Source: Epiperipatus broadwayi (lineage: Eukaryota > Onychophora > Udeonychophora > Euonychophora > Peripatidae). Taken from it: a stretch of 64,000 nucleotides of DNA. This document shows positions 1-16,813 of the stretch, piece by piece (position 1 is the first letter of the stretch; every line of letters starts with the position of its first letter). A program made the position numbers and the translations under genes. Below the pieces are notes generated by a model. It made no database searches and had not been told where the DNA came from. It worked only from the letters and a program-made list of their open reading frames with translations. Where the stretch lies: positions 186,001 through 250,000 of the forward strand of contig JAQFVV010006726.1 of assembly GCA_028023455.1 (NCBI GenBank), given 5' to 3'.

Positions 1-1620
1 GAAGGAAAATATCTAAAAGTGATCTATTAAGAAAAATTGGATAGCTATGGTTTTGTAAAATAATATACAAAAGTGTTAATAAAATATCAGAAGAGAGTAG
101 AAGTCTAAAAAATATAAAACAGTATATTGGCATTGATAGGAAAGTTATTTCCGCAAAAATGAAAAAAAAAAAAAGATGTGTCTATTACTAGAAAAAGAAA
201 TGGCATCATAAAATATATCGAAATGTCCTAAATGAATTATTTAATACAAAAGAACAAAAAAAAGTTTTCTTTACAGTTATTATATCTTCAGAATTATCCA
301 ACATTTTAAGTAGGGGAGTGAGACAAGCAAAATAAATTTATAACAAAACAAAAAAACTAAGAGCTCCACCAAATCATAGAAGAAATAGTTGAAAAAACAA
401 AAAAATATATAGGCAAGCATATATAATAAATGCCTAAATAATAAAGATATACCAAGGACTGAAAGAAGTGAATTTTCATATTTGAAAAAGGTGATAAAAT
501 ATTAAAAATTAATCTTTTCTATAAAATATTTACCAAGATAATTACACGTCTACCACTTTGGATTTAAAAGTTGTTTTAGCATAGTGAATCACATCTATTC
601 ATTGAGAGACGTTGCCTAAAGAATCTATAAATATGAGTTACCATTCAAGTTTTGGATTTGTGGATTGTAAAAAATAATTTTATTCCCTGAATATAGTCAT
701 ATTATAAAGAATATTTATTAAAATACAACAGCTGTTATTAGATTACATGGTGATACTAAGAAGATTAACATTAAGAAAAGTGTGGTCAGGATTAATTCAT
801 ATTTCTGAAACGTCATGCAGCAGATGTATAAAAAAGAACAAAAAGTGATGACTGTTTAAGTAAAAGTAAATAATTGTTATTTAAACCATTAAGATTTTTC
901 GGATGATATGTCTGCTTTTGAATATGTTTACAGCTTTAGGAAATTTTGCAAAAGTTCTCAGACGGAAGTAAGAAAGAGTACTAAATATTAATCCTAAAAT
1001 GATTAAGCAATAAAAAATAAGGATTGATAATCATGAATTAGAATAATGAAAACAAAAAATCTTTGATTAGATTATTTAAACAGAGAGAAACATAATTAAT
1101 GAAAATAATAATAAAATTAAATTTAACTGGAATGTTTTTGGTAGAAATCAATCCATATTAAAGGAATATATACCTATATGATCAAAAAGAAAAAAAATAA
1201 AGTGTTTTATCATTTTTTACTTATACATCTGAGACTTGGATATTTAACAGAAAAATATTTCAGAGACTTTAAATTACTAAATGAAGTATGGAAAAAGAAC
1301 ATTACGAATAACAAGATGAGATTGAAACTGAAATATATTGTTGAGAAAACAAATAAGTATTCCTGACAACATTGAAAAAGTTAAGACATTCAAGTGTTGA
1401 TAAGCTAAGCATATTTCTTAAAGCTAGATAATTTAAGGCTTAAAATGAATTCCAAAATATTGTCATATACCTAAAGATAGATCGAGTGATATGAATTGAT
1501 GAAATAAAAAAGTTTTGCTATTTGTTATGAAGATGAAAGGCTATATATCATAGAAGCTGAACTACATTTGGCAAGACCATCATCCTGAAATGAATCAATA
1601 ATATTTGATGATGATGAGAT
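1..1620 (+). mobile_element. RTE-like LINE copy A, decayed RT and 3' half
   Basis: Heavily mutated non-LTR retrotransposon entering from the left edge. Bases 1-330 align by eye with copy D (about 45930-46270), the linker and start of the reverse transcriptase. Further on, short in-frame pieces follow the usual RT order: HIHSLR near 590-605, a GFVDCKK-like piece near 655-670, and a TYTSETW piece near 1222-1242 (compare TYGSETW in related elements). Stops and frameshifts are everywhere; the longest open stretch is only 62 codons (1178-1366) and is not a gene. The end is set by a GATGATGATG tail near 1608 and by sequence shared with the end of copy B (CATCCTGAAATG). RTE-clade elements often end in such short repeats, which is why I favour that clade. 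The boundary is approximate. Confidence 0.7.
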
Positions 1621-5679
<4,059 letters not shown>

Positions 5680-5699
5680 ACAATATCCATGCAAACAAA

Positions 5700-6217
5700 A
5701 GAGCTATTATAGGTTAATGAAAAAACCTGATTAGCTTCATCAATTGTTAAACGGTAGTGGTCGATGATTTCTTGGTAACATTAAAGATTAAATGTTTGTG
5801 TCAGTCTGTGTGGATATTGTTTCATCATTTCTATTAATTGTTATAATAGCAATCTACAGAAACTCTTATTTCAGTATATACAACCCTCTGGAAAACTTTA
5901 AAACATTACTTGCAGAATAAGATATTATTTCACATTCTCACATCTATAAAAATATCTTTATGGGATTAAATTCATATCAGAACTTGGGTTTGAAGTCAAA
6001 GAGAATCTATTTTATTTCAACAAAAGACCACTACAAAAGATTTAATATAGGTTAATGAGAAAAACTTGCTTAGCTTTGGGAATTGTCAATTGGTAGTGAT
6101 TGATTATTTCTTGATAATATCAAAAGTTAAACTTTATATCTGCTTGCATGGATATTGTCTTCACATTTCTATTTGTTGGTATAATAACAATCCATGACAC
6201 ATTTAATTCAATATATA
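5700..6217. repeat. Diverged direct repeat pair, offset about 338 bp
   Basis: About 180 bp at 5700-5880 recurs at 6038-6215. Shared landmarks are AGGTTAATGA at 5711 and 6049, then GGTAGTG, GATTATTTCTTG-like text, GGATATTGT and an ending beside a TA run. I do not recognise the family. It lies directly before the 320-bp array. Confidence 0.75.
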
Positions 6218-6230
6218 TATATATATATGA

Positions 6231-7120
6231 AAATAAAGTTACCGTTAACACTAACTGAATTAATCATACAAATATATAAACCATTATACAATTACAAATA
6301 TCTAGTAATGTCTTCTATTTAAAAGTCTATATCTCAATAATAGCGAACTTCAAAATGATACCACTTTGAAGTTGTATGCTGAATCATGTTAAATATGGAA
6401 ATACAAACCAACTTAAACACAGAGCATCAAATTTTTAAATAAGCAAACAATCTTAAATTTTGCTAATAAAATAATATGGTTACAGACTTATTAAAGACAA
6501 ACTAAAGATTAGATTTTAATGTTTAAATAATTCTCCCAAACTATATAAGAAAAGAAAGTTACTGTTAACACTAACTGAAATAATCATACAAATATATAAA
6601 CCATTGCACAATTACAAATATCCAGTAACACCCTCTGTTTAAAAGTCTATATCTGAATAATAGCAAACTTCAAAATGATACCACTTTGAAGTTGTATGCT
6701 AAACAATGTTAAATATTAAAATGCAAACCAAATTAAACACAGAGCATGAAATTTTTAAATAAACAAATGATCTTAAATTTTGCTAATAAATTAACATGTT
6801 TACAAACTTATTAAAGACAAACTAAACATTAGATTTTAATGTTTAAATAACTCTCCCAAACTATATAAGAAAAGAAAGTTACTGTTAAGACTAACTGAAA
6901 TAATCATACAAATATATAAACCATTGCACAAGTATAAATATTTAGTAATGCCCTCTGTTTAAAAGTCTATTTCATAATAATAGTGAACTTCAAAATGATA
7001 CCATTTTGAAGTTGTATACTAAATGATGTTAATTATTGAAATACAAACCAATTTAAACACAGAGCATGAATTTTTTAAATAAGCAAATGATCTTAAATTT
7101 TGCTACTAAACTAATATTTA
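6231..7120. repeat. 320-bp unit, three tandem direct copies
   Basis: The unit starts near AAAGTTACYGTTAACA at 6235, 6555 and 6875, exactly 320 bp apart each time. Copies 1 and 2 are full length; copy 3 stops near 7110. The copies share landmarks such as TGATACCACTTTGAAGTTG and differ by scattered substitutions, so this is not an assembly duplicate. No ORF spans the unit. Confidence 0.9.
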
Positions 7121-7129
7121 TTCATTTAT

Positions 7130-7400
7130 AGTTTGTGAGGGTTATTTAAAAATTAAAATCTAATGTTTAGTTTGTCTTTAATAAGTCTGTAACCATATTA
7201 TTTTATTAGCAAAATTTAAGATTGTTTGCTTATTTAAAAATTTGATGCTCTGTGTTTAAGTTGGTTTGTATTTCAATATTTAACATCATTTAGCATACAG
7301 CTTCAAACTGGTATCATTTTATAGTTCACTATTATTGAGATATAGACTTTTAAACATAGGGTGTTACTGGATATTTGTAATTGTATAATGGTTTATACAT
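7130..7400. repeat. Inverted fourth copy of the 320-bp unit
   Basis: The reverse complement of this stretch follows the unit from its TTTAAATAAC end back to the ATAAACCAT region near the start. Landmarks here are GTTTAGTTTGTCTTTAATAA near 7165 and CTGTGTTTAAGTTGG near 7250. With the three direct copies it forms a large fold-back. Confidence 0.88.
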
Positions 7401-7959
7401 ATATGTTTAATAATTAATTTATATGCTTTCTTCATCATTACAATATGCTCATTTTTTATTTGTAGAGAGTGCCACTATTTCATGGTTTATATTTTGCTTG
7501 TTTACAGATAATTTTTGATTTTTTATACAAACTAATTGGTTGATTATTATTTTTAAAAATGTACACATGTAGTCCTCTCTCGTATTATAATGAAAGAAAA
7601 CAACACCATCTATTACATCATTATCTGTCAGAACTGTCACATTGCTAAATTCTTTCCAATATATGGAATGAACTCAGCAACAACCAAAATCAACCTATCC
7701 TTACGTTGTATTCCCTATTTAGTATATTCATTGTAACCTTTGAACAATAATTAGAAAACAATAAATTTCTTAAGATAGAAAATCAAAAAGCTTTTCTAAA
7801 GTCTTTGATAGTTCTTAATTGAAATATCAGTTGAGTGTTTTTTTTTTAAAAAAGAGTGAATGAATGTCAATGAACTTTTTTAATAGATATTTGTGATAGA
7901 TAAAAATAAAATATGATTTTAATTTAATGAAGGCTATAAATTATCCAGCTAAAGGTGAA
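7401..7959. other. AT-rich spacer
   Basis: No gene recognised. The short minus-strand open frame at 7449-7640 has no family feature and is close to what chance gives in AT-rich DNA. Confidence 0.45.
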
Positions 7960-10735
7960 AATTGCTGAACTCTGCTGATTGGAGACCAAACTTCCATTTG
8001 CTAATGATTTAATAAGTCATCATATATTTACAACAAAGACAAATATTTGAAACATGGAGAGGAATAGAAGAAAGATGGTATATCAGAATGAATGGGAAAA
8101 ATAGTTATTAAAATTAAGAAAGATACAAATTGAGATAATTCTAGTTTAGGCCCTAAAAAGTTTACACTATTTTAAACTTGTCATGGGAGTCTTTAAAGCT
8201 AAAAATGATAAACAATTGAAAAAAGAGAATATTCTGAATAAATGTGTTCATGGTCAAAGAAATGATGGAAGACATAGTCTTGTGGAGTTCACAATTATTA
8301 TGAATTATTTTTTTGAAGAAAAATTTTAAAAGGAAATAGACATGGAAGCATACAAATAAAAGCATAGCATAATTATATATTTTGATTAACAAAAATAATA
8401 TATTTCAAGGTTCATTTATTCTAATAGATTACAAACAGGATATAATCATCATTTAGAGATATGTAAATACCTGTAAATACAAAACTATAATGGTGATAAT
8501 TTTAAATAGAACATGATTAATAGTTAATATTCCAACCTTCCCATACAACAGAATAAATTTTAATTATGCAATTTTTTTGAAAATATTAATAGGATTTGAA
8601 GATGTTCAGACCTGAATGAATTCAAGAGAAAGGTAAATGACATATTATTAATAACTGCAAGAAATATATCTACACTCAGACAAAAAAAAACATGAAGAAA
8701 ACAATGAATATAAAAAATTGTCAATATAATTTAGTAAAAAAAAGTTAATATCTAGAATTTTGTAAAATTTTATAAAGAAGTGTTAATAATGATATAAGAA
8801 AATGTAATGGTAAATTGGCATGGAAAGTTGGGGAAAACATAAATCTCAAAAATATGAATAAACATGATCTTGGTGTTAGAATAAAATTTATTTCTGCAAT
8901 AAGAATAAAAGATTGAATCATTATTAAAAAGGGAGACAATATCATAGCAATAAACAACAGAGAAATAACATCTATTAGAAGATATTACATCTTCTGAATT
9001 CCCCAGCAATTTTAAATTTAAAAAAATATTGTATTAAAGTGTATGAAGATAGAAAAATATTCAGGAACTCATGGAATAATAATTGATGTCTTAAAAGAGG
9101 CAATTAAAGAAATAAAAAAAAACTGTTGGCAACTTTATATAGCAAATTTCTAAATAATAAAGCTGTATCACATGATTGGAAATATGCAATATTCATATTG
9201 ATATTTTAAAAAAGTTACAAAAAGATATTAAAAATTGCAGATATATCAGTCAGCTATCAGTTGTATATCTTTTTTTTAAAGATAATTACAACTTGTCTAC
9301 AGCAAAATTCGATTTTAATTAATCAGAAAACAAGCTAAATTTAAAACTGATTTTTATATAGTGGATCACATCCAAGTATTAGGAAAAATTATAAAAAGGT
9401 CCAAAGAATATTAGTTGATATTATGCTCCGGATTTATAGATTGTAAAAAAGTATTTAATTTTATAAGCATACCTATGGTGATTAATACATTGAATCATCA
9501 TGGTATAAAGGCAATATTTTTTTCATATTTGGAAAAATTATTGATGATATTATGAAAGTTAACTTTGAGAAAGGGGTAAATAGGATGAATCATTATCTCT
9601 GAAACTTTTTACAGAACTCTTATATAAAGTCCTTTAAGAACTGAATTAGCAATTGTTTAATTCATTTAAATTTTGCATATGCTATGGTTGTTTTAGTAAA
9701 TAATGTTTTAGGTCATTAGAAAATGTTGCAAGAGTTATCATATTAAACTAATAGCATATATAAGTGATTTAACCCACTGAAAAAGAAGCTGTCAGTAATA
9801 AACAAAAACAATTAATTAAATAAATATAGGCCTAGTACTTTCGAGGTTTTTCCCTCATATTCATGGCCAAGATAGGTTATAAACTATTGCTGTAATGTTA
9901 CTAATTAATAGTGTATGCACATACATATGCAAATTAATTTGTCCATTCTTTTGAAATAGCAAAACATGTGTTGTGTCTATTGATGGCATTGTTATCATTG
10001 ATAATGAAATATGCCTCCTTGATCTTTCTTTTACAATCATTGGCTTCGTAGCACACTATCATGGGGTTGCAGGGTTCGAACATGAACACATTGTGAACTA
10101 AGAAAGTAGGACAAAAGATAAATGTTCAAAGGCCAAAGTAATATTCAATGGATTTTCTCAGAAAAAGACAAATATTAATTGAAATGAATTGGAAGTTAAT
10201 AAATATAAATACCCTGGACAATTTAGTTATATAAATGTAAAAATAATAGACAATAATAATCATAAAATTAAATCTGGATGGTTATAGTTTTGACTCGAAA
10301 TAGCAATATTAAATAGAAATATTCTTTCTGTGTTTTTAAAAAAAAATATTTTAATAGAGTTTATATCAGATTTCATACTATTAAACTTTATATAGAGGGA
10401 CATATGATAGCAGTAGGAAAAAAAGAGCATGAGTTAAACATAAATAAAAGGATGGCTCAGAATTTTTGATATCATGAAAGAATTAAAAGACTGAAGGGAA
10501 TCTGGAATGGATATATTTCTGATAAAGATAATAATATATCAATAGTTGAAGTCTTAATTCAGAATGTCATAAATTATTAATGATTTGGTAAGGAATTATA
10601 TACAAAATGGTTGCAGGAAATAATGTTTGCTATTGTTGTATGAGCACATATCGCTAGAGATCAGAGAATCTTGATTAATCTTGGAGTTTTTCATCCTGAA
10701 ATGGTTATTAATGATTGTTTTGTTGATGATATATG
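7960..10735 (+). mobile_element. RTE-like LINE copy B, decayed, with an internal insert
   Basis: Long decayed copy of the family seen in copies A, C and D. The region 7995-8400 aligns with the endonuclease of copy C (GATGGTATATCAG near 8074; TTGTCATGGGAG near 8178). 8580-9150 aligns with the linker and RT start of copy D. 9660-9745 reads as the RT active-site region (FAYAMVVLV where FADD-type is expected). 10096-10490 reads as the downstream part (KYKYPGQ-like near 10205), and AHIARDQ near 10650 resembles the conserved AGHIAR piece near the C-terminus. Stops and frameshifts are dense. The shared CATCCTGAAATG and GATGAT text near 10690-10735 marks the probable 3' end. Minus-strand ORFs at 8745-9009 are shadows that recur opposite copy D. 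Confidence 0.75.
9746..10095. mobile_element. Unidentified insert within LINE copy B
   Basis: About 350 bp separates two pieces of RT-coding sequence (LQELS before, ELRKVG after) that are adjacent in related elements. It contains CTCGAAAGTACTAGGCC on the minus strand near 9840 and GGGTTCGAAC near 10073 on the plus strand, the latter resembling a tRNA B box. I could not define its ends or a target duplication, so its class is unknown. Confidence 0.45.
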
Positions 10736-13208
10736 TGCAAATCCACAGTACTACTAATAAATTATAATGGGAATGATAAATTAGTTTGCAAGCATTATTG
10801 TTACATTAATATGGTGAAAATTAATAAAATCATTAATAAAATATCATTAATGATGATGATCAACTTGTAATATGTTATGCAGTCAAATATGATAACAGAG
10901 ATAAAATTAGTACATAAAGGAACTTATTTCTGTCACATGTTAGAATGCCAATTTGTAAAAAAAAAAAAACTGTCAAAACCTCTAAATCATTTACAGTTTG
11001 TGATCTGGAATTTAGCAGAGCAGTTTATTATATCTGAGTGTTTTATTGTTGAAGCAGAAATAGATATATAACTGTTTTAGCTGATAATGGTACCAATCAT
11101 AATAAAGATTAATAACTTTCCTTTTTAACCATTAAAATTAGCATTGACATGAGAAAGCAATTATTATTCCATGGTTTTTAAATAATTTTCTTAGAATAAC
11201 TTATGAATTGTTGTACAGTAGCATATTTGTATTTAGTTGTCTTTATGAATGAATTATATATATATAATTGTGTTGTGTTATTAAAATTCTTAGTTAAAAA
11301 AAATGATTCTTATAATTAGAATAGAATTGAGATTACTAAAAAATATAATAACCTTCTCCGTGTCAGATCTAAGTAAATACACAAGAAGATTGGTTTGGAT
11401 TCAAAATCTTAAACTTTTTTTAAAATTTCAGTCCATTAAGTTTTTTTTTAAAAATAATGTAAAAGATCTTTCAAATTTAGGTTCTGTTTTTGAATCTAAA
11501 GTTTTCATTAATAAAGACAAAACTTATAAAGTGGCCTGGGATTAGGGATTAAAAAATGCAATCACTGAATACATATGCTTGTTTTAAAGGCATAGGCTAA
11601 AGAAAGTAGAAGGCTCATGTTTACAATGCATAGATATTAAAGTGGAATCTGAGATTCAGATTGCGCTTCACAGCCCACCTCAAATCTTCCGCTACCAAGC
11701 TAAATTCAAACCCTATTCTTGCGTATATATTCCGTTCACTAACACATTTTTTGTTCTTTTTTTTATTATTATTATTAACTAACATACTTATTAACGAAGA
11801 TATATGCATAAATATCTGAATTTAAATACACACACACAAAAATAAAGGTAATAAATATAGTATTTAAAGAGGGAATATGTATACGCAATAGGTAACGGGG
11901 GATTAATTATAACGGACTTATAATATCAACATATATTATATGTTCTGTATTTTTTTATTTTATAAAAGTTATAGTAATTATTTATTGACTGAAGCTCATA
12001 TACAGAGATATTGTAGAAACAAACATAATGAGCAAATAATTACTACAAAAAGTTTGTTATATGTCATTCTATAAAGTTTTGTTTTTAAATTATTTTTGCT
12101 ATTAAACTCTACTTTTCTTTTAAATCCTATATGGAAGATGCGATTGTAATTTGTCAAATTACTAATTAAAGGTGAGAAACGTAATCTTGTATAATCTTCT
12201 AAAATAAATTAAATTAAAAGTTTCTCTAAAATCAAAATTAAAAACTGAACTTAATTGATTTACTTTTGTCACAAACATTTTTTATTAAATTAATTTCAGT
12301 TTGAATACTTATCTAACAATTGCATCTTCCATCACAATGGGTAAAAGCTTGTATAGAAATTCGTTTGGAAATTAGATTAAAGAAAATGATTAGCAATGAC
12401 CAATCAAGAAGGGATTCCACAAATACCAAGGCATGTGATAATTATGAATTAATTTGACAGAGGAACTAAGACAGTCAAGGAGAGTGGTTGCCAAAATTTG
12501 CGTTCGTTTAATTTCAATGTGCCATGAGTAAATCCACTTCACCTTTCTCGTCATTCAAGATAGCCTTCCCTGAAATCTGTGCCCATGGATCCCGATACTC
12601 ATAGACTATAACTATATGCCTGTTTGTTAAATACTGAACTTACTACCTGCCTCAATAATTATGCTCGTCAAACTAGATCTAGTTCTCCGAGGGAAATCTG
12701 AAAAACATAAAAAAAACAGCCAAGTTTGTCCAAAGGTAATCATTTCCAATGCTGATAGACTCTTAAAGTTACCGTGAATAATTTTAAATTTCACCTATCT
12801 GTTTCGTTAAACATTTTGTAAAGCCTTTTTATTTGTAAAATTTAATATTAAGTATGAATTAATTTGTAAAATTCTTACCTTTTAGTCAATTCTATATTGT
12901 TCTCTCTATATAACTTAGCTGTAATCTCTCTTATATTAAACCTCTCCTGAATAATTATTATTTCTTAATTTCATGTCTATGCAGCAATACTTTATTTTCA
13001 TTATGATATTTTATATTTTCATATACTAAATTATATGTCGATAATTTCCCCCAGAATCGCAAATGCTTACGCTATCTTTTTTAATAAAAGAAAACCTTCC
13101 TTACTTTTCAGAGAGTGATTAATCTACTATTTTTTAAAACAAATTTGTTATTCTTATTATAGAAGGTGCCTGCAAGTCTGGGGAAATAAAATCAGAATCT
13201 GATAATTA
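10736..13208. other. AT-rich non-coding stretch
   Basis: No gene recognised. Two patches are less AT-rich: 11630-11740 and 12340-12740. Neither has a convincing ORF or splice-bounded exon. Open frames at 10877-11071 and 11303-11545 have composition typical of chance ORFs. Confidence 0.45.
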
Positions 13209-13591
13209 CTGTACAACAGGGGTCCCCAACCCTATACCCGCAGGCACCATGGCGCCCGCAGACCATGTTATGTGTACCCGCCACTATCCAAACACGATAA
13301 AAAATTATTTATCTGATACAAATAAATTTAATTTTTAAAATTTCTTATAAATTATTGTATTATATTGCAATCAAATTGTAGGTCATACTATACTTTTGCA
13401 GCATAAAAATATAAAGTTAATTATATGTTAAAATTTTATTTTTGAAATAAATATTTTTTTGTACATTATGTATATTATTAACAATATCCAATTATAAATT
13501 TACATTGAAAAAATAAATGGTGCCCGCCACCTGGCCGGTATTATAGAATGTGCTCTTAAGTGCAAAAAGGTTGGGGACCTCTGCTGTACAA
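13209..13591. mobile_element. Non-autonomous hAT-type DNA transposon (MITE)
   Basis: The element spans 13217-13583 (367 bp). Its terminal inverted repeats are CAGGGGTCCCCAACC at the left and GGTTGGGGACCTCTG at the right, 14 of 15 positions paired. It is flanked by a perfect 8-bp duplication CTGTACAA at 13209-13216 and 13584-13591. An 8-bp duplication and CAG...CTG ends are hallmarks of the hAT superfamily, and TA in the middle of the target (nnnTAnnn) is the pattern reported for the Buster branch. The interior encodes no transposase, so it needs one in trans. Its GC-rich ends (CCCGC motifs) stand out sharply from the flanks. Confidence 0.92.
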
Positions 13592-13768
13592 TGTTATTTT
13601 TCGAAAGAAAGCTAAGCAAAAATCCGTTTTCTTAGAAATGTTTTTTTTTTATTAATTAAATAATAGCGCTAACTTCTAAAAACTTTAAATATATTTATAT
13701 GAATTAAATTAATATTACTTTCTTGAAATCACTAACCGCCACCGACTTTATATATATTTAATAATATG

Positions 13769-13832
13769 AAAAGTATTTATTTATTAAGGCATTCAAAACC
13801 AAAAGTATTTATTTATTAAGGCATTCAAAACC
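13769..13832. repeat. Perfect 32-bp tandem duplication
   Basis: Bases 13769-13800 are repeated identically at 13801-13832 (unit starts AAAAGTATTTATTTATTAAG). A perfect copy in noisy AT-rich DNA suggests a recent slippage or duplication. Confidence 0.95.
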
Positions 13833-16665
13833 AAATTAGCATTAAATGTAATTCTTCCATATCCACGTAGTAAATCAAATCATACCGGTACGCTGGATTT
13901 TTATCAATAAAGATAAGCGATAATTCTTTATTTCTTAGTTTTAAGTATATATTTATATTAATTCAAGTGTTGCGTGTATACCGGCCTTTAGTTTTATATA
14001 TATTTGTGCTTCATTCATTTTTACTTCCAATACCAAGGACAAGGTTTGGCAAACCCCTTTGGACTTCTTCAGCGCTAGATATTATTGCATAGGGTTCGCT
14101 CTGGCAAAAGTCCAGCCTATAGCAATTCAATAAAGCGCATTCTTCATTGTTTATGACCCGACCCTGCCAACGTTTGCAGAGAGTCGCCTTCTTTAACTGC
14201 GAATTGAAGCATCTTCTTGGATCTCAGAATAGATCTATCCATTGCCATCATACATGTACCGGTCACCCATATTTCATTCTCGTTAAAGCCTATCAATGCT
14301 CCTAAACCAAACTGTTATGATTATGCTAAATGGATTGCCATTTTTTATATTTCATTCACACTTTCAGATACGATATTGCTGCCATAATTATTATTTCCTA
14401 AATTAGCTTCCCACATACGTTCTTATTTCGCAAATGCGAATGCTATTTTATTACTTAAACATAATTACTGTTTGCCATCAAACTCAATAAACTTATCTAT
14501 TGGTTCAAGTGCTGTTGTTTCATTAATGGTGGATTTAAAGAACTTTAAATAACTGTAGTCTAGCACTATTATTAAAAATCTTAGGTATCCCATACAATCT
14601 GCAAATTATTGACATATAAATAGCCGCATTAGAACAAAGCCATAAATTATGTGTTATTGCTGATTAAATACGTTCGTTTTATAGCATTGTAAGAGAGGTT
14701 AATGTCGTCTAAGGGAGATAAATACCCATTTTATTTACATTTTAACACAAATAATGTTTGCAATCAATTTTATATATCTCTCAAGTTAACTTAATAAATC
14801 TTATACATATTACTAAATATCTAAGTCATTGTTTCATTTATTGAATAGAAATAATTTTAATGTTATATAAAAGGTTTCACTTACTAGATGATCGAAAATC
14901 GCTAACAATAATATTCTATACATGAATAAAGTTCAAATAAGAGTCTTTTTGTGTCAAGACTTTAGAAATAAATTAGATCAGTATCATTGGAATTGTTGCT
15001 CATAAGTTGGTACATTTGGAAAATAGGCAAATAGGGCAGAGTTCATGAGTGTTCCTGACTTATGTATCTTGCGCATGATTGGACTTGAGGTATTTTTGCC
15101 TAGATGCTAGATCTTGTTATATGAACAGACAAAACCGACGGGTACAATATCAATATCATTATTAAAAATATTCACTTTATATACATTATTATTATTTTTG
15201 GGCCATTCCGGGTGGAATATCCCGAAAATAATAATAATATAAAATCATCATTTATCTGTGAAAATATTAGAATTAATATATATATATATAACTTTGGAGT
15301 TTGAGGGAAAAGTATTTGAAACCAAATGTCATTATATCTTATTTTTTTACAATGAGTTAAACTGAAACTGAAACAATTTCAAATTAAGTTTTTACTCAAT
15401 ACTGTCATGTGTTTTATGTCTATAAAATATAACTAACTAAATAAAGAGTTTGACAAAAAAAGTACCCCAGAAACAAAAGTTTAAAATAAAGAAAGAACTT
15501 TTTTAACAAATATATACTAAGAAATGCACATAATTTATTACAAAATAATGAAAAAAAATTATTGATATAATGATCTAAAATATAAAAGTAAAAAGCCCAT
15601 CTGAAATTATTTATTTATATATTGAAACGATACGATTGATGACGTGAAAAGAGAAGATCGCATCTGACTACGGTCAGACCTAGAATCTTCACGTAGGATG
15701 CTGGAGATGACACAATGAAGTACATGACTCATGATTACATCTATCTTCAATAAATAAGCCTAAGACTTATCTATCAAATTTACATGTAATTTGAGTCAGT
15801 TCAGCCACATCTCACCATTCTCTTTTAAATCTGTTGCCTCAATATTCAAGCTCAGAAAGAATTTGCGTTTGATTCTTTTAAAAGGGTTGTAGTTATACAT
15901 ACTTGTGGTCAGATCAGCTTACCCAAGTTAAATGACCCTTATCTAAGAACTTTATATTATAGTGATAATGTAATAATATATGTATGTACATATATATAGA
16001 TATGATATTGGCGTTATAGGTGAATGCAAAGGCTTATTCAATAAATTAGAGAGACTTTATCTATTCAACAAAATTTACATTTATTTATAAAAATAAACTT
16101 TACATAAACAGTAAATAAACTTGAATAAATTAAAGAGATATTAAAAATATTTACAAATGGATATGAGATTATACATACATATTTACAGTGTAAATGCCTA
16201 TAATGAGCATCTATAATTAAAATCATACTAATGGCTTTATTATCCATGTAACTAATTAGCTAAAATTAATCTAATATTCAACATCAACACTGATTTTACT
16301 CATGCCTCAAGTTGTTGTCATTTAACTTGCCTAGAGATCTCCTTGTCATTTATCACATAATAATAAAAAAAACTATTAAATATGATATTACAACAGATTT
16401 ATGCAGGAAGATAATCATTTATACAGAAATACTTAAAAAAACTGTCATTAGTAAAATAAACAATGTTTAATGCCACTTTGCTTTCTTAAGTGTGTGTCAT
16501 TAATGTAAAAGTAAAAAAGTAAATTCTTACCTTCAAATTTCAAACATATGGTCGTGAACAATGGTCAAGCGCTTAGGATGAAAAAATTAATCTATATTTT
16601 ATTTTTTTTTAAAAAATGATCGAAATTGAACCTTCCCCTCCCCCCTATCTTCGTGTTCTGTTAAA
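13833..16665. other. Non-coding stretch with one less AT-rich patch
   Basis: The patch at about 13970-14300 is clearly less AT-rich than its surroundings and looks like a repeat fragment, with CTGAAGAAGTCC on the minus strand near 14065-14076. No gene is recognised. The rest is ordinary AT-rich sequence. Confidence 0.4.
15185..15239. repeat. Small nested hairpin in ATT repeats
   Basis: An 18-base arm (ATTATTATTATTTTTGGG) pairs, with one mismatch, with CCCGAAAATAATAATAAT. The spacer contains a second 5-bp stem, ATTCC/GGAAT. The GC-rich core in otherwise AT-rich sequence makes a chance hairpin less likely. Confidence 0.8.
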
Positions 16666-16813
16666 TTCTCCCAAAATGTTTTTTTTCCCTATGTCATAGC
16701 ATCGGCTGGGCACGCGAACCCACAACTGTCTACAATCAACTACTTGCTTGCAAGGCAGCTGCAATGACCTCTCGGCTAACAACGCTTGACAAATTGACTT
16801 CTCCCAAAATGTT
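16666..16813 (-). mobile_element. tRNA-derived SINE, copy 1, with target duplication
   Basis: The body is 16681-16798, read on the minus strand. It has an A-box-like TTAGCCGAGAGG (plus 16768-16779) and a B-box-like GGTTCGCGTGC (plus 16710-16720), spaced as in a class II (Leu/Ser-type) tRNA. A T-run at 16675-16686 on the plus strand is the remnant of an A tail. The 15-bp sequence TTCTCCCAAAATGTT occurs at 16666-16680 and again at 16799-16813, so both ends of the insertion are defined. Such elements are transcribed by RNA polymerase III from the internal boxes and mobilised by a LINE. It encodes no protein. Confidence 0.88.

Noticed and set aside
8745-9009. Minus-strand ORFs that recur opposite LINE copy D (45906-46160)
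   Set aside because: Both lie antisense to the same LINE coding segment, so the similarity comes from the plus-strand protein.
11621-11809. Minus-strand 62-codon ORF in a less AT-rich patch, possible exon
   Set aside because: No family match recognised and no clear splice context; left unannotated.
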